Part shown: positions 6,818-12,885 of the stretch, piece by piece
Layout: each line of letters opens with the position of its first letter
Position numbering within the stretch: the first letter of the stretch is position 1
DNA from: Clostridiales bacterium
GTDB taxonomy: Bacteria > Bacillota_A > Clostridia > Oscillospirales > Oscillospiraceae
Assembly (NCBI GenBank): GCA_019417795.1
Contig: DXUR01000035.1
Location: forward strand, 1 to 14,328
Length of the DNA: 14,328 bases
Direction: 5' to 3'
Position numbers and translations under genes: made by a program
The notes under the pieces: generated by a model
What the model was told of the DNA's origin: nothing
Seen by the model: the letters and a program-made list of their open reading frames with translations, nothing else
The model's database searches: none

Positions 6818-7468
6818 ATGTATCGCACAGTGATTTTTGATCTGGACGGCACGCTGCTGGATACCATCGGGGATCTGGCGGCCGCCGCCAACGCCGTCTG
6901 CCGGGAAAACGGCTGGCCGGAGTACACCGTACAGGCCGTCGAGGGCATGGTGGGTCACGGCATCCCCAATCTGGTGAGCCGGTTTTCTCCGGCAGAGGCC
7001 CAGGAGCCGCAGACGCTGGAACGGACCCTTGCGCAGTTCAACCGGGTTTACGGTGCTCACAATATGGAGCTGACCGCGCCCTATGCCGGGATGCCGGAGC
7101 TGCTGAAAAAGCTGAAAGCCGCCGGAGTGCGGCTGGCGGTCTGCTCCAACAAGGCGGACGAATTCAGTCAGGTGATCGTAGCCCACTACTTTCCCGGTAT
7201 TTTTGAGGTGATCCGGGGGAATCTTCCCGGCACACCGGTAAAGCCGGACCCCGGCGTGGCCCGCGGAATTCTGGAAAAGCTGAACGCCCGACCGGAGGAG
7301 ACGCTGATGGTGGGAGACAGCGATGTGGACATCCGCACCGGACACAACGCAGGCTTGAAGGCCTGCGGCGTGACGTGGGGCTTCCGCAGCCGGGAAAATC
7401 TGGTAAACGCGGGCGCGGATTTTCTGGCAGATACCCCAGCGGAACTGGAAAAACTCCTGATGAACTGA
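6818..7468 (+). CDS. HAD-superfamily phosphatase, phosphoglycolate-phosphatase-like
   Basis: A 216-residue HAD hydrolase with all four motifs: DLDGT (Asp8 nucleophile, Asp10), CSNK with Ser110, Lys142 in VKPDP, and GDSDVD (166-171). A helical cap lies between motifs I and II, as in the Gph/PGP subfamily. These enzymes dephosphorylate small phosphate esters, and substrate cannot be predicted from the motifs. It follows the phosphorylase by 18 nt, is preceded by AAAGG, and is the last gene before a strong terminator. A role on a pentose or deoxypentose phosphate from the MtnA/phosphorylase pair is possible, but general housekeeping (phosphoglycolate) is equally plausible. Confidence 0.88.
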   Translation: MYRTVIFDLDGTLLDTIGDLAAAANAVCRENGWPEYTVQAVEGMVGHGIPNLVSRFSPAEAQEPQTLERTLAQFNRVYGAHNMELTAPYAGMPELLKKLKAAGVRLAVCSNKADEFSQVIVAHYFPGIFEVIRGNLPGTPVKPDPGVARGILEKLNARPEETLMVGDSDVDIRTGHNAGLKACGVTWGFRSRENLVNAGADFLADTPAELEKLLMN

Positions 7469-7507
7469 AAACTAAGGCGGTCCCTTTGTGGGGCCGCCTT
7501 AGTTTTT
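7468..7507 (+). terminator. Rho-independent terminator of the mtnA operon
   Basis: AAAACTAAGGCGG (7468-7480) pairs with CCGCCTTAGTTTT (7494-7506), and the stem continues through TCCC/GGGG. A T run follows. It overlaps the last base of the HAD phosphatase stop codon. Confidence 0.92.
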
Positions 7508-7647
7508 ACTGTTTAGAAAAGTTACTGGAGAGGACTGAATGCACTCAAAAGTGCATAAAATGGAGCAACGGAACGATGGGAAAACGGTTAACAAAAAAAG
7601 CTTCAATCGCTATCGATAGAGCGATAACCAATTATAGAAAAAAAGCA

Positions 7648-7677
7648 TTAACAATCCGTTCACAATTATGGTATACT
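7648..7677 (+). promoter_or_regulatory. Predicted promoter of the NhaC-family transporter
   Basis: TTAACA (7648-7653) and TATACT (7672-7677) are separated by 18 bp. Each hexamer differs from the sigma-A consensus by one base. The predicted start lies near 7684. Confidence 0.7.
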
Positions 7678-7703
7678 TGACGATAGAGGAGAGAGGTAAC
7701 CCC

Positions 7704-7731
7704 GCTTTAATTGTGTAAAAACACAATAAGC
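7704..7731 (+). promoter_or_regulatory. Leader hairpin upstream of the transporter gene
   Basis: GCTT (7704-7707) and ATTGTGT (7710-7716) pair with ACACAAT (7721-7727) and AAGC (7728-7731) around an AAAA loop, leaving a 2-nt bulge. It is inside the predicted transcript, and no T-tract follows. It may stabilise the message or bind a protein as DNA. Confidence 0.45.
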
Positions 7732-7782
7732 AGTCCCAAGAACCTATCAACAAGCTTTGGAAGAAAAAAGGAGGAACCCTAT

Positions 7783-9216
7783 ATGGGCAATACCCTGAAC
7801 AACAAAAAAGCGAATGGTCTCGCACTGCTCCCGTTCCTGGTATTCATCGTTATCTACATGGGCGCCGGTCTGGTTTACCAGTCCAAGGGCGTCGACATGG
7901 CATTCTATCAGTTCCCCTCTGTCACCGCAATGTTCCTGGCTGTTCTGGTGGCCTTCATCATGTTCAAGGGCAGCATCAACGAAAAGTTTGATACCTTCGC
8001 CAAGGGCGCTGCCAACGTGGACGTTCTGACCATGCTGATCATCTACATCCTGGCCGGCGCGTTCGCTACCGTGGCTGCTGAGATGGGCGGCCGTGACGCT
8101 ACCGTCAACCTGGGCCTGAGCCTGGTTCCCGTCCAGTTCCTGGCCGCTGGCCTGTTCGTCATCGCTGCTTTCATGGGCACCGCTACCGGTACTTCCATGG
8201 GCACCATCTCCGCCATCACTCCCATCGCTGTCGGCGTTGCGGAAAAGGGCGGCCTGAACATGATGGTCGTTCTGGGCGCGGTTATCGGCGGCGCTATGTT
8301 CGGCGATAACCTGTCCATGATCTCCGATACCACCATCGCCGCTACCCGCAGCCAGCACTGCGAGATGCGTGATAAGTTCCGCGTGAACTTCCTCACCGCT
8401 CTACCTGCCGCTCTGGTCACCATCGTGGTGCTGCTGATCGTGGGCCGTCCCGAGACCGTTACCGAGATCGGCGACCTGTCCTACAGCTTCATCAAGGTTA
8501 TTCCCTATCTGCTGGTTCTGATCCTGGCTCTGGTCGGCATGAACGTGTTCCTGGTGCTGACCATCGGCATCTTCGCTGCCGGTATCGTGGGCATCGCCAC
8601 CGGCGCTATCGATCTGGCCGGTTTCGCTCAGGCTGTTTACAACGGCTTCTGCGGCATGAACGAGGTCTTCTTCCTGACCCTGCTGTGCGGCGGTATGTCT
8701 GAGCTGATCGCCAAGAACGGCGGTATCGAGTGGATCATCCAGAAGCTGGGCAAGGGCATGAAGGGCAACAAGTCCGCTCAGGTGGGCATTGCCGCTATGG
8801 TCTCTCTCTGCGACTGCGCTACCGCTAACAACACCGTGGCTATCATCGTGGCTGGCGACATGGCCCGTGAGGTCTCTCACGAGTACAAGGTTGACCCCCG
8901 CCGCACCGCTTCTCTGCTGGATATGTTCTCCTGCGTGTTCCAGGGCATCATCCCCTACGGCGCGCAGCTCCTGGTAGCTTCCTCCCTGTGCAACGCTACC
9001 GTTACCAACGGCACCACCATCAGCGCCGCCAACATCCTTGGCTCTCTGTGGTATTGCTGGTTCCTGGCCGCTTTCGGCATCCTGTCCATCTTCATCCCCT
9101 TCGCCGATGGTGTCTGCCGCAAGGATCCCTGGAACTGGGAGTATGACTGCGCTGAGTCCAACGTGGCCGCTAAGAAGGCCCTGCTGGAGAAGGAAGCCGC
9201 TGAGGCACAGCAGTAA
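7783..9216 (+). CDS. NhaC-superfamily Na+-coupled antiporter/transporter
   Basis: A 477-residue integral membrane protein with about ten or more hydrophobic segments. It carries the family-typical GTATGTSMGTIS (132-143), FGDNLSMISDTT (173-184), the LCDCATANN region (342-350) and IIPYGAQ (389-395). The superfamily includes Na+/H+ antiporters (NhaC), malate/lactate exchangers (MleN) and predicted methionine or other amino-acid carriers (MetT-type). Given the methionine gamma-lyase and LysR gene nearby, uptake of methionine or a related amino acid is a reasonable guess. The start ATG has AAGGAGG 8 nt upstream; an upstream TTG at 7711 lies inside the leader hairpin and is rejected. Codons are rich in GCT, GTT and CGT, unlike the preceding operon, suggesting high expression. 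A terminator follows. Confidence 0.87.
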   Translation: MGNTLNNKKANGLALLPFLVFIVIYMGAGLVYQSKGVDMAFYQFPSVTAMFLAVLVAFIMFKGSINEKFDTFAKGAANVDVLTMLIIYILAGAFATVAAEMGGRDATVNLGLSLVPVQFLAAGLFVIAAFMGTATGTSMGTISAITPIAVGVAEKGGLNMMVVLGAVIGGAMFGDNLSMISDTTIAATRSQHCEMRDKFRVNFLTALPAALVTIVVLLIVGRPETVTEIGDLSYSFIKVIPYLLVLILALVGMNVFLVLTIGIFAAGIVGIATGAIDLAGFAQAVYNGFCGMNEVFFLTLLCGGMSELIAKNGGIEWIIQKLGKGMKGNKSAQVGIAAMVSLCDCATANNTVAIIVAGDMAREVSHEYKVDPRRTASLLDMFSCVFQGIIPYGAQLLVASSLCNATVTNGTTISAANILGSLWYCWFLAAFGILSIFIPFADGVCRKDPWNWEYDCAESNVAAKKALLEKEAAEAQQ

Positions 9217-9261
9217 TCAAACATTGGATCTCTCCTATTCTCGCACTCTCACTCTCCTAAC

Positions 9262-9292
9262 GGAAAACGCCGGCCATTGGCCGGCGTTTTCC
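9262..9292 (+). terminator. Terminator of the NhaC-family transporter
   Basis: GGAAAACGCCGGCC (9262-9275) pairs perfectly with 9279-9292 around ATT. The T run is inside the stem end (TTTTCC), and the hairpin is symmetrical enough to work on both strands. Confidence 0.85.
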
Positions 9293-9344
9293 TGTTGCCT
9301 GCAAGGTTCTGTGTTTCAGGTGAAAAGAACCTGCGCAAAAAATA

Positions 9345-9366
9345 AACCGGACGAAATCGTCCGGTT
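9345..9366 (-). terminator. Terminator of the LysR gene
   Basis: AACCGGACGA (9345-9354) pairs with TCGTCCGGTT (9357-9366). On the minus strand it is followed by TTTATTTTTT. It lies 18 nt past the LysR stop codon. Confidence 0.85.
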
Positions 9367-9383
9367 CATTTATTTATATGTGC

Positions 9384-10343
9384 TTATTTGCCGACGATCT
9401 GACGATGCAGGGAAGAAGTATATGCAATGGAACGCTGAATAGACTGTTCCAGAAGGCGGACAAATCCTTCGGCGTGAGAGGAGAGCTTGGCGTTCTGCGG
9501 ATAGATCCAGCCCAGTCGTACCGGATCCTTGTCTGCCAGAGGGATGGTGACCACATTGGCAGGGGAGAGATGCTCTGCAAGAAGGCCGCTGCCAGTGCTG
9601 TAAGCGTCCGTATTGGCCAGAACATTCATGGCGGTGGAGCGGTTGTTGACAATGATGGCCTTGGAGGGCTTACGCATGGATACCATGGGAAGCTCTTCAG
9701 AAAAGTCCACGGCTACGCCCTGAGCCTGTTCAAAGGAACTGTAAGGATAGCCCTCCAGATCCGCCTCCGACACGTGCTCCAGCTGGGTGAGGGGATGTCC
9801 TTTCCGGACGTATACACAGGGGGGCACCGCCGCCAGCTCGTGGAAGGTCAGCTCCCGGCCGTCCAGCAGGCGGCAGACGATCTTTTCCGTCAATTTGGTC
9901 AGAAAGATGATGCCGATGTCCGCCCGGTGGTCATACACATCGTCGATCACGCCGTCCATGCTGGTCTCTTTCAATGTATATTGGTAGCGGTTTTCCTGGT
10001 TTTGCTGGAGCATTTCCAGGAAAGCGTCCTCAGTAAAGGGATACCGCTGGGTGGAAACGCTGAAATGCACCGGTGCAATGGTGCTGCGGGATTCGCCGTA
10101 TAGGCTCTCGATCCGATGCTTCTGTTCCAGCAGCGAGACTGCATAGCCCAGAAACTCCTTGCCCTCCGGCGTAAACTCCACGCCCCGGTTGCTGCGGACG
10201 AAGAATTTGATACCCAATTCCTCCTCCAGTTCCCGCACGGCGGTGGAAATACCGGATTGGGACAGGAACAGCTTGTGGGCGGCCTTGTTGATGGAACCGC
10301 ATTTGGAGATTTCTACCACATACGTCAGCTGCTGAAAGGTCAT
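9384..10343 (-). CDS. LysR-family transcriptional regulator, probable regulator of methionine gamma-lyase
   Basis: A 319-residue LysR-type protein with an N-terminal winged helix-turn-helix. The DNA-reading part is about residues 16-37 (GSINKAAHKLFLSQSG and on), then ELEEELGIKFFVR and FTPEGKEF. A linker helix follows, then a C-terminal effector-binding domain (about 90-295). Proteins of this class usually control a divergent neighbour in response to a small molecule. Here the divergent gene is methionine gamma-lyase, which makes methionine, a thiol compound or 2-oxobutyrate plausible effectors. AAAAAGGAG precedes the ATG at 10343 by 8 nt. It has a near-consensus promoter whose spacer carries a sequence also found at the lyase promoter, which suggests autoregulation. 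The NhaC-type transporter lies on its other side. Confidence 0.92.
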   Translation of the reverse strand: MTFQQLTYVVEISKCGSINKAAHKLFLSQSGISTAVRELEEELGIKFFVRSNRGVEFTPEGKEFLGYAVSLLEQKHRIESLYGESRSTIAPVHFSVSTQRYPFTEDAFLEMLQQNQENRYQYTLKETSMDGVIDDVYDHRADIGIIFLTKLTEKIVCRLLDGRELTFHELAAVPPCVYVRKGHPLTQLEHVSEADLEGYPYSSFEQAQGVAVDFSEELPMVSMRKPSKAIIVNNRSTAMNVLANTDAYSTGSGLLAEHLSPANVVTIPLADKDPVRLGWIYPQNAKLSSHAEGFVRLLEQSIQRSIAYTSSLHRQIVGK

Positions 10344-10457
10344 TGGATCGTCTCCTTTTTACAAAATTCATAAAATTTTTCACAGGATGCCGCAGGGGAA
10401 CACAAGTCCGTCCGCCGGGCTCCCATGGATATAGTTACGCATCGTTTGTTGAACCAC

Positions 10458-10486
10458 ATTATACGGAGCCTATCACGAAAAGTCAA
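10458..10486 (-). promoter_or_regulatory. Strong predicted sigma-A promoter of the lysR gene
   Basis: On the minus strand TTGACT (10481-10486) and TATAAT (10458-10463) are separated by exactly 17 bp. The predicted start near 10451 leaves a leader of about 107 nt before the LysR ATG. Confidence 0.8.
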
Positions 10487-10515
10487 TCCATTATTAAAAT
10501 AACTGTGAATGAATT

Positions 10516-10562
10516 GCGAAAAAGAGATACTAACACCTTTTCGCGGAACGTGATAGTATAAT
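10516..10562 (+). promoter_or_regulatory. Predicted methionine gamma-lyase promoter, activator-dependent type
   Basis: TATAAT (10557-10562) is a perfect -10, but no -35-like hexamer lies 16-18 bp upstream (CACCTT at 17 bp). An imperfect inverted repeat GCGAAAAAG (10516-10524) / CTTTTCGC (10537-10544) fills the usual activator position, and CGTGATAG abuts the -10. This is what a LysR-activated promoter typically looks like. Confidence 0.55.
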
Positions 10563-10600
10563 AGGTGAAATCCAATAAAAGTATCCGATGAGACTTTCTG

Positions 10601-10639
10601 GTTTACGGCAAATGTTTACATAAATTTTGCGTGTAAACA
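10601..10639 (+). promoter_or_regulatory. Leader hairpin / inverted repeat before methionine gamma-lyase
   Basis: TGTTTACA (10613-10620) and TGTAAACA (10632-10639) form an 8-bp perfect inverted repeat with an 11-bp spacer. Alternatively GTTTAC (10601-10606) plus GGCAAA (10607-10612) can pair with TTTTGC (10625-10630) plus GTAAAC (10633-10638). The two folds exclude each other. It lies inside the predicted 5' leader. Confidence 0.45.
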
Positions 10640-10767
10640 CCTCTCTACTCGACTCGCTCTCTCCTTTTGCCAAAAACGTGGAAAGTTCTTACAGATAACT
10701 GAAAAACGATAACAACAAAATTTGCCGGTCTCACCGGCCCCGGAACAAGGAAAGGAAGGCATTTATT

Positions 10768-11961
10768 ATGGATTGCAAGAACATGGGCTTCGCTACTCGT
10801 CAGATTCACGCTGGTAAGCATGACAACGGTGTCGGCGCACTGTGCACCCCGATTTATCAGACCTCTACCTTCGAGTTTGATACCGTGCAGCAGGGCGGCG
10901 CCCGCTTCGCTGGTCAGGAAGAGGGCTACATCTACTCCCGTCTGGGCAACCCCTCTCTGACTCAGGTCGAGGAGAAGCTGGCTGCTCTGGAAGGCGGCGA
11001 GGCTGCTCTGGCTACCGCTTCCGGCATGGGCGCTATCTCCTCCGCTCTGTGGAGTTCTGTTGAGGCCGGTGACGAGATCGTTGCCAGCGATACCCTGTAC
11101 GGCTGCACCTTCGCTCTGCTGAACCACGGCATGAGCAAGTTCGGCGTGGGCGTGAAGTTCGTTGACTTCGCCGATCTCGCTGCCGTGAAAGCCGCTCTGA
11201 CCGAGAAGACCAAGGTTGTCTATCTGGAGACCCCCTGCAACCCCACTCTGAAGGTGGTTGACATCGCTGAGGTCGCCAAAATCGCTCACGAGTACAACAA
11301 GAACATCCGCGTCATCGTGGATAACACCTTCTGCTCTCCTTACATCCAGCAGCCCCTGAGCCTGGGTGCTGACGTGGTTGTCCACAGCGCTACCAAGTAC
11401 ATCAACGGCCACGGCGACGTGATTGCGGGCTTCGTGATTTCTGACGCTGAGTTCATCGGCAAGTGCCGTATGTTCGGCCTGAAGGATATGACCGGCGCCG
11501 TTATGAGCCCGTTCAACGCCTTCCTGATCGCCCGCGGCCTCAAGACGCTGGACATCCGTATGGAGCGCCACAGCGCCAACGCCATGAAGGTTGCCGAGTT
11601 CCTGCACGATCATCCCGCCATCGACAAGGTCTATTATCCCGGTCTGGAGGACTTCGAGGGCCACGAGATCGCCAAGAAGCAGATGAAGCTGTACGGTGGC
11701 ATGATGTCCATTGAGCTGAAGGCCGACCGCGATGCCGTTGCCAACGCTCTGAACAAGCTGCAGTTGTGCACCATCGCCGTGTCTCTGGGCGATGCCGAGA
11801 CGCTGGTCGAGCACGCCGCTTCCATGACTCACTCCACTTACACTCCCGAGGAGCTGAAGGCTTCCGGCATTTCCGAGGGTCTGGTCCGTATCTCCGTCGG
11901 TCTGGAAGATCCCGATGACATCATCGCTGATCTGAAGGCTGTCCTGGACACCTTGGTGTAA
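10768..11961 (+). CDS. megL: Methionine gamma-lyase (PLP-dependent)
   Basis: The enzyme splits L-methionine into methanethiol, ammonia and 2-oxobutyrate in the cytoplasm, and often also acts on homocysteine or cysteine. The 397-residue protein is full length for the Cys/Met-metabolism PLP family. Lys210 in HSATKYINGHGD binds PLP, and Asp185 contacts its ring nitrogen. Tyr56/Arg58 (YIYSRLGNP) come from the neighbouring subunit. Tyr111 and Cys113 in LYGCTF correspond to Tyr114 and Cys116 of P. putida methionine gamma-lyase; that Cys marks true gamma-lyases against cystathionine enzymes. GLKDMTGAVMSP (237-248) and the carboxylate-binding Arg374 region also match. AAAGGAAGG precedes the ATG. Strong GCT/CGT codon preference suggests high expression. 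LysR is divergent; RidA follows with its own promoter. An O-acetylhomoserine sulfhydrylase-like activity is a less likely alternative. Confidence 0.93.
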   Translation: MDCKNMGFATRQIHAGKHDNGVGALCTPIYQTSTFEFDTVQQGGARFAGQEEGYIYSRLGNPSLTQVEEKLAALEGGEAALATASGMGAISSALWSSVEAGDEIVASDTLYGCTFALLNHGMSKFGVGVKFVDFADLAAVKAALTEKTKVVYLETPCNPTLKVVDIAEVAKIAHEYNKNIRVIVDNTFCSPYIQQPLSLGADVVVHSATKYINGHGDVIAGFVISDAEFIGKCRMFGLKDMTGAVMSPFNAFLIARGLKTLDIRMERHSANAMKVAEFLHDHPAIDKVYYPGLEDFEGHEIAKKQMKLYGGMMSIELKADRDAVANALNKLQLCTIAVSLGDAETLVEHAASMTHSTYTPEELKASGISEGLVRISVGLEDPDDIIADLKAVLDTLV

Positions 11962-11978
11962 TTTACACAAAAAAATTG

Positions 11979-12017
11979 ACCCGCCGCTCCTCTTGAAGGA
12001 GGGGCGGCGGGTTTTTT
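11979..12017 (+). terminator. Terminator of methionine gamma-lyase
   Basis: CCCGCCGCTCCTC pairs with GAGGGGCGGCGGG, with one T-G pair, and is followed by TTTTTT (12012-12017). Confidence 0.93.
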
Positions 12018-12034
12018 GACCGGATCGGCAAGGG

Positions 12035-12063
12035 TTGACAGAAGCCGGATCCGTGTTTATACT
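12035..12063 (+). promoter_or_regulatory. Strong predicted sigma-A promoter of ridA
   Basis: TTGACA (12035-12040), a perfect -35, and TATACT (12058-12063) are separated by 17 bp. Since the lyase terminator lies just upstream, ridA can be expressed separately. Confidence 0.85.
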
Positions 12064-12083
12064 TGAATCGTGGACGATTCAAG
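12062..12083 (+). promoter_or_regulatory. Perfect 9-bp inverted repeat at the ridA transcription start
   Basis: CTTGAATCG (12062-12070) pairs with CGATTCAAG (12075-12083) around TGGA. It overlaps the end of the -10 element and the expected start point. It could be a repressor operator or a 5'-terminal stem that protects the message. Confidence 0.55.
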
Positions 12084-12148
12084 GAATTCTGTCTACGGCA
12101 TGATTTGGAAAATCAGCACGAAACGATTTGGAAAGGAAGTACATCATT

Positions 12149-12523
12149 ATGAATTACACCAACACTCCCGATGCCCCCGCCGCAATCGGCCCCTATTCTC
12201 AGGCTATCTCCGCCAACGGCTTCCTGTTTGCTTCCGGCCAGGTCCCCCTGATGCCCGGTACCGGTGAGATCGTCGGCACCACCATCGAGGAGCAGGCTGA
12301 GCGCGCCTGCCAGAGCATCAAGGCCATTCTGGCTGCTAACGGCCTGGGCTTCGAGGACGTCATCAAGACCACCTGCTTCCTCGCCGATATGGGCGATTTC
12401 GCCGCGTTCAACGCTGTGTACGGCAAGTATTTCACCGGCAAGCCCGCTCGTTCCTGCGTGGCCGTGAAGGAGCTGCCCAAGAAGCTGCTGTGCGAGATTG
12501 AGATCATCGCTGTCTGCAAGTAA
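12149..12523 (+). CDS. ridA: RidA family enamine/imine deaminase
   Basis: RidA proteins are small trimeric enzymes that hydrolyse reactive enamine/imine products of PLP enzymes, such as 2-aminocrotonate, to the oxoacid and ammonia. The 124-residue sequence has the full family length. It shows IGPYSQAI (13-20), FASGQVPL (27-34), GKPARSCVAV with the substrate-binding Arg101 and Cys103, and the C-terminal CEIEIIAV with Glu117. The ATG at 12149 has AAAGGAAG about 9 nt upstream. An upstream TTG at 12128 precedes the ribosome binding site and is rejected. It lies directly after methionine gamma-lyase, whose elimination chemistry produces exactly such an enamine, but it is separated by a terminator and has its own strong promoter. 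GCT/TCC-rich codons suggest high expression. Confidence 0.95.
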   Translation: MNYTNTPDAPAAIGPYSQAISANGFLFASGQVPLMPGTGEIVGTTIEEQAERACQSIKAILAANGLGFEDVIKTTCFLADMGDFAAFNAVYGKYFTGKPARSCVAVKELPKKLLCEIEIIAVCK

Positions 12524-12577
12524 GACATTTCTGACAACCAAAGAGCACCAAAAAGCAAAGCGTTTGTTTTGAAATGG

Positions 12578-12624
12578 ACAGGCCGCTTTTCCGCTGAACG
12601 GCGGAAAAGCGGCCTGTAGTTTTT
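12578..12624 (+). terminator. Terminator of ridA
   Basis: A 17-bp perfect stem (12578-12594 with 12601-12617), a TGAACG loop, and AGTTTTT directly after it. Confidence 0.93.
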
Positions 12625-12781
12625 GAAAATAGTTTAATAGAGGAGAGAGTCCTGGCTGCCGGGAAGAAAAGGTATGTGTGCGGAAAACCCAGGGGACGCG
12701 CCATTGAAATCAAACATTTTCAGGACTTTTGTGAAGCTCTGAAAACAGAAGACAGAGTGTGTCGAAAAAAATTCAACACGA

Positions 12782-12813
12782 AAAAAGAGACGCCCGACCG
12801 GGCGTCTCTTTTT
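12782..12813. terminator. Bidirectional terminator downstream of the AEC transporter
   Basis: AAAAAGAGACGCCC (12782-12795) pairs perfectly with 12800-12813 around GACC, with T runs on both strands. It probably ends the minus-strand hydrogenase/AEC transcript about 70 nt after its stop codon. Confidence 0.88.
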
Positions 12814-12885
12814 GTGCATGTCGATAGAGGGATTACGTGAAAAACGGGGATAGCCGAATAAAACCAGTCGCTATTTTCTGCGCGG

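Larger units (their letters stand above)
7508..7782 (+). other. AT-rich regulatory spacer and leader of the NhaC-family transporter
   Basis: No gene is seen here. The stretch holds a small hairpin ATGCACT-CAAA-AGTGCAT (7539-7556), and an operator-like inverted repeat ATCGCT-N8-AGCGAT (7606-7625) about 20 bp upstream of the promoter. It also holds the promoter (7648-7677) and a leader of about 100 nt with a bulged hairpin (7704-7731). No T-box or SAM-riboswitch motif was found. The sequence is clearly more AT-rich than the flanking genes. Confidence 0.6.
10344..10767. other. Divergent regulatory region between lysR and methionine gamma-lyase
   Basis: No gene is seen in these 424 bases. They hold the lysR promoter (minus strand, 10458-10486), a -10 element for the lyase (10557-10562), repeated CGAAAAG/CTTTTCG half-sites, and a CTATCACG/CGTGATAG pair. 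A leader of about 200 nt follows, with hairpins at 10601-10638 and 10724-10738. The region is AT-rich relative to the genes. No T-box or SAM-riboswitch signature was found, and no terminator precedes the lyase start. Confidence 0.65.
12524..12885. other. Gene-free interval between ridA and the AEC transporter
   Basis: The interval holds two terminators (12578-12624 and 12782-12813). Between them are about 150 bases in which I see only a TTTTCAG (12717-12723) / CTGAAAA (12739-12745) inverted repeat and no credible ribosome binding site, promoter pair or coding frame. Reading frames crossing it run through the hairpins and lack start signals. Confidence 0.5.

Noticed and set aside
7468..7680. 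Open frame continuing past the HAD phosphatase into the spacer
   Set aside because: It crosses a strong terminator, begins inside the HAD gene in another frame, and has no start signal.
7508..7782. SAM riboswitch or T-box before the transporter, and likewise before the lyase (10563-10767)
   Set aside because: I found no T-box AGGGTGG core, no SAM-I-type conserved core and no terminator/antiterminator pair in either leader.
10645..11970. 441-codon open frame antisense to methionine gamma-lyase
   Set aside because: The sense strand encodes a textbook PLP enzyme. The antisense product is a low-complexity His/Gly/Val/Leu-rich mirror with no ribosome binding site.
12634..12819. 61-codon minus-strand frame between ridA and the AEC transporter
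   Set aside because: It starts inside a bidirectional terminator, has no ribosome binding site and no recognisable features.
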